This document shows positions 6,351 to 7,000 of a stretch of DNA of 7,000 nt, piece by piece (the first letter of the stretch is position 1; every line of letters starts with the position of its first letter). The DNA lies in NCBI GenBank assembly GCA_002509485.1, contig DAWO01000002.1:1-7000 (forward strand), read 5' to 3'. The notes beneath the pieces are model-generated. The model ran no database searches and was not told the origin of the DNA. It saw only the letters and a list, made by a program, of their open reading frames with translations. The DNA is from Methanolinea sp. UBA477. GTDB taxonomy: Archaea > Halobacteriota > Methanomicrobia > Methanomicrobiales > Methanospirillaceae. The position numbers and the translations under genes are program-made.

Positions 6351-7000
6351 CTATGATATTTCTCCTGCATCCGCATTATTCATGCTCCCGGTCTTGCCGA
6401 CAGGGTATGTTAATTCGATGCAGAATTCATCTCCGCTTGCCCGGAGTGAGAACCTGCCTCCGGAGAGCTCTGTGGAATTTCTGGCAAAGAGCTCTGCCTG
6501 CGTGTCAGGGGGCATCCTTCTTGTGGCCACCCCTTTCAGTGACATTGTCACACCGTCCCTGTTCTCCCCCGAAGAGATGTTGATGCATGGTACTCCGGCA
6601 ACGGAGAGCTTCTCCAGAATAAACATCACCGTATCTTCAAAACGTCCGGTATCCATGAGAACGAGAGGAAGAGAGAGTCCTGGAGAGTATTCGAACTTCA
6701 TCTTCTCGAACAGGTTGACCCATGCTATTCGAAGCGCGAGAGCCCGTGCAAAAGACTCGTCATCCGGTGCGAGAATGATATCCTCGTCGTGGTATGGAGG
6801 ACGAACTGCATTGACAACGATCTCACCCATCGAGATGGTGATATCGGTGCATTCAATCCGGGTCAGGGGGCGAAAGCCGCGGAATGTCACGTTGTAATCC
6901 TCGAGGTGCCTCTCGATACGGCGGAGCAGTGAGAGGTCAAGGACCGTGGCCAGCAGGTCTTTCCGGAAGAGCCGTTTCAGTTTCGCCGCTATCTGGCCGG
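6351..7000 (-). CDS. Unrecognised protein, C-terminal 215 residues (cut by window edge); possible degenerate HATPase-like end
   Basis: The frame is open from the right edge to TAG at 6351-6353, so this is the 3' part of a longer gene; the GTG at 6890 is only an internal valine. Visible residues 1-36 (starting GQIAAKLKRLFRKD) are basic, helical and leucine-rich. A beta-rich part follows, then a helix around 80-102 (DESFARALALRIAWVNLFEK) and an alternating helix/strand region to the end. I do not recognise the family. From about residue 117 (RFEDTVMFILEKLSVAGVPCI) to LRASGDEFCIELTYPV near the end, the spacing recalls the N-box helix and last strands of HATPase domains, but the Asn and the DxGxG/GxG boxes are missing. 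That reading is inference only. Coupling to a STAS gene suggests a signalling role, perhaps as its binding partner. Confidence 0.75.
   Translation of the reverse strand, partial: GQIAAKLKRLFRKDLLATVLDLSLLRRIERHLEDYNVTFRGFRPLTRIECTDITISMGEIVVNAVRPPYHDEDIILAPDDESFARALALRIAWVNLFEKMKFEYSPGLSLPLVLMDTGRFEDTVMFILEKLSVAGVPCINISSGENRDGVTMSLKGVATRRMPPDTQAELFARNSTELSGGRFSLRASGDEFCIELTYPVGKTGSMNNADAGEIS

Noticed and set aside
6888..6890. GTG as the start of a 179-residue gene.
   Set aside because: The frame stays open without a stop to the window edge and upstream residues look protein-like, so the GTG is more likely an internal valine of a longer protein.
6064..6897. A 277-codon plus-strand open frame opposite the STAS gene and the partial upstream gene.
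   Set aside because: It is antisense to a clear STAS domain and a longer open minus-strand frame, and its translation is low in complexity, rich in Ser and Arg.

Overview
The window looks archaeal, most likely from a methanogen of the Methanomicrobiales/Methanomicrobia type. This is inferred from protein character and signals; no search was run. The pointers are a TrpB2-type tryptophan synthase beta chain, an AcoX-like member of the ATP-NAD kinase superfamily, TATA boxes placed for archaeal promoters, GTG starts, and Shine-Dalgarno-like GGTGAT motifs. Every gene I can support lies on the minus strand, so transcription runs from 7000 towards 1. Coding density is high and no gene-free stretch exceeds about 200 bases.

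Right end (7000-6024): the C-terminal 215 residues of an unrecognised protein that enters from outside the window. Twelve bases after it comes a small STAS-domain protein of the SpoIIAA/anti-sigma-antagonist type. Together they look like a signalling pair related to partner-switching systems. This is notable because archaea have no sigma factors.

Middle (6023-2563): a 107-bp promoter region holds a TATA box and a perfect 12-bp palindrome and leads into trpB2. trpB2 ends in a hairpin followed by nine T residues. After it come an AcoX-like NAD-kinase-family protein of unknown substrate and a class I SAM-dependent methyltransferase of unknown substrate.

Left end (2562-1): a TATA-bearing intergenic region leads into trpE, trpG and trpD (5' part only), which overlap by 4 bp and 1 bp. 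TrpE and TrpG together make anthranilate from chorismate and glutamine, and TrpD attaches phosphoribosyl to it. TrpB2 can make tryptophan from indole and serine, so two separately promoted units of tryptophan metabolism lie within 6 kb, and both promoters carry pairs of ATGTA words.

The main oddity is the start of trpE. Family-like sequence continues in frame upstream of the first usable start (GTG at 2366) but has no start codon of its own. A 41-codon ORF in the -1-related frame begins just where the TATA box predicts transcription to start. I see no CRISPR array, insertion sequence, tRNA or rRNA, and no clear sign of a wholly new system.
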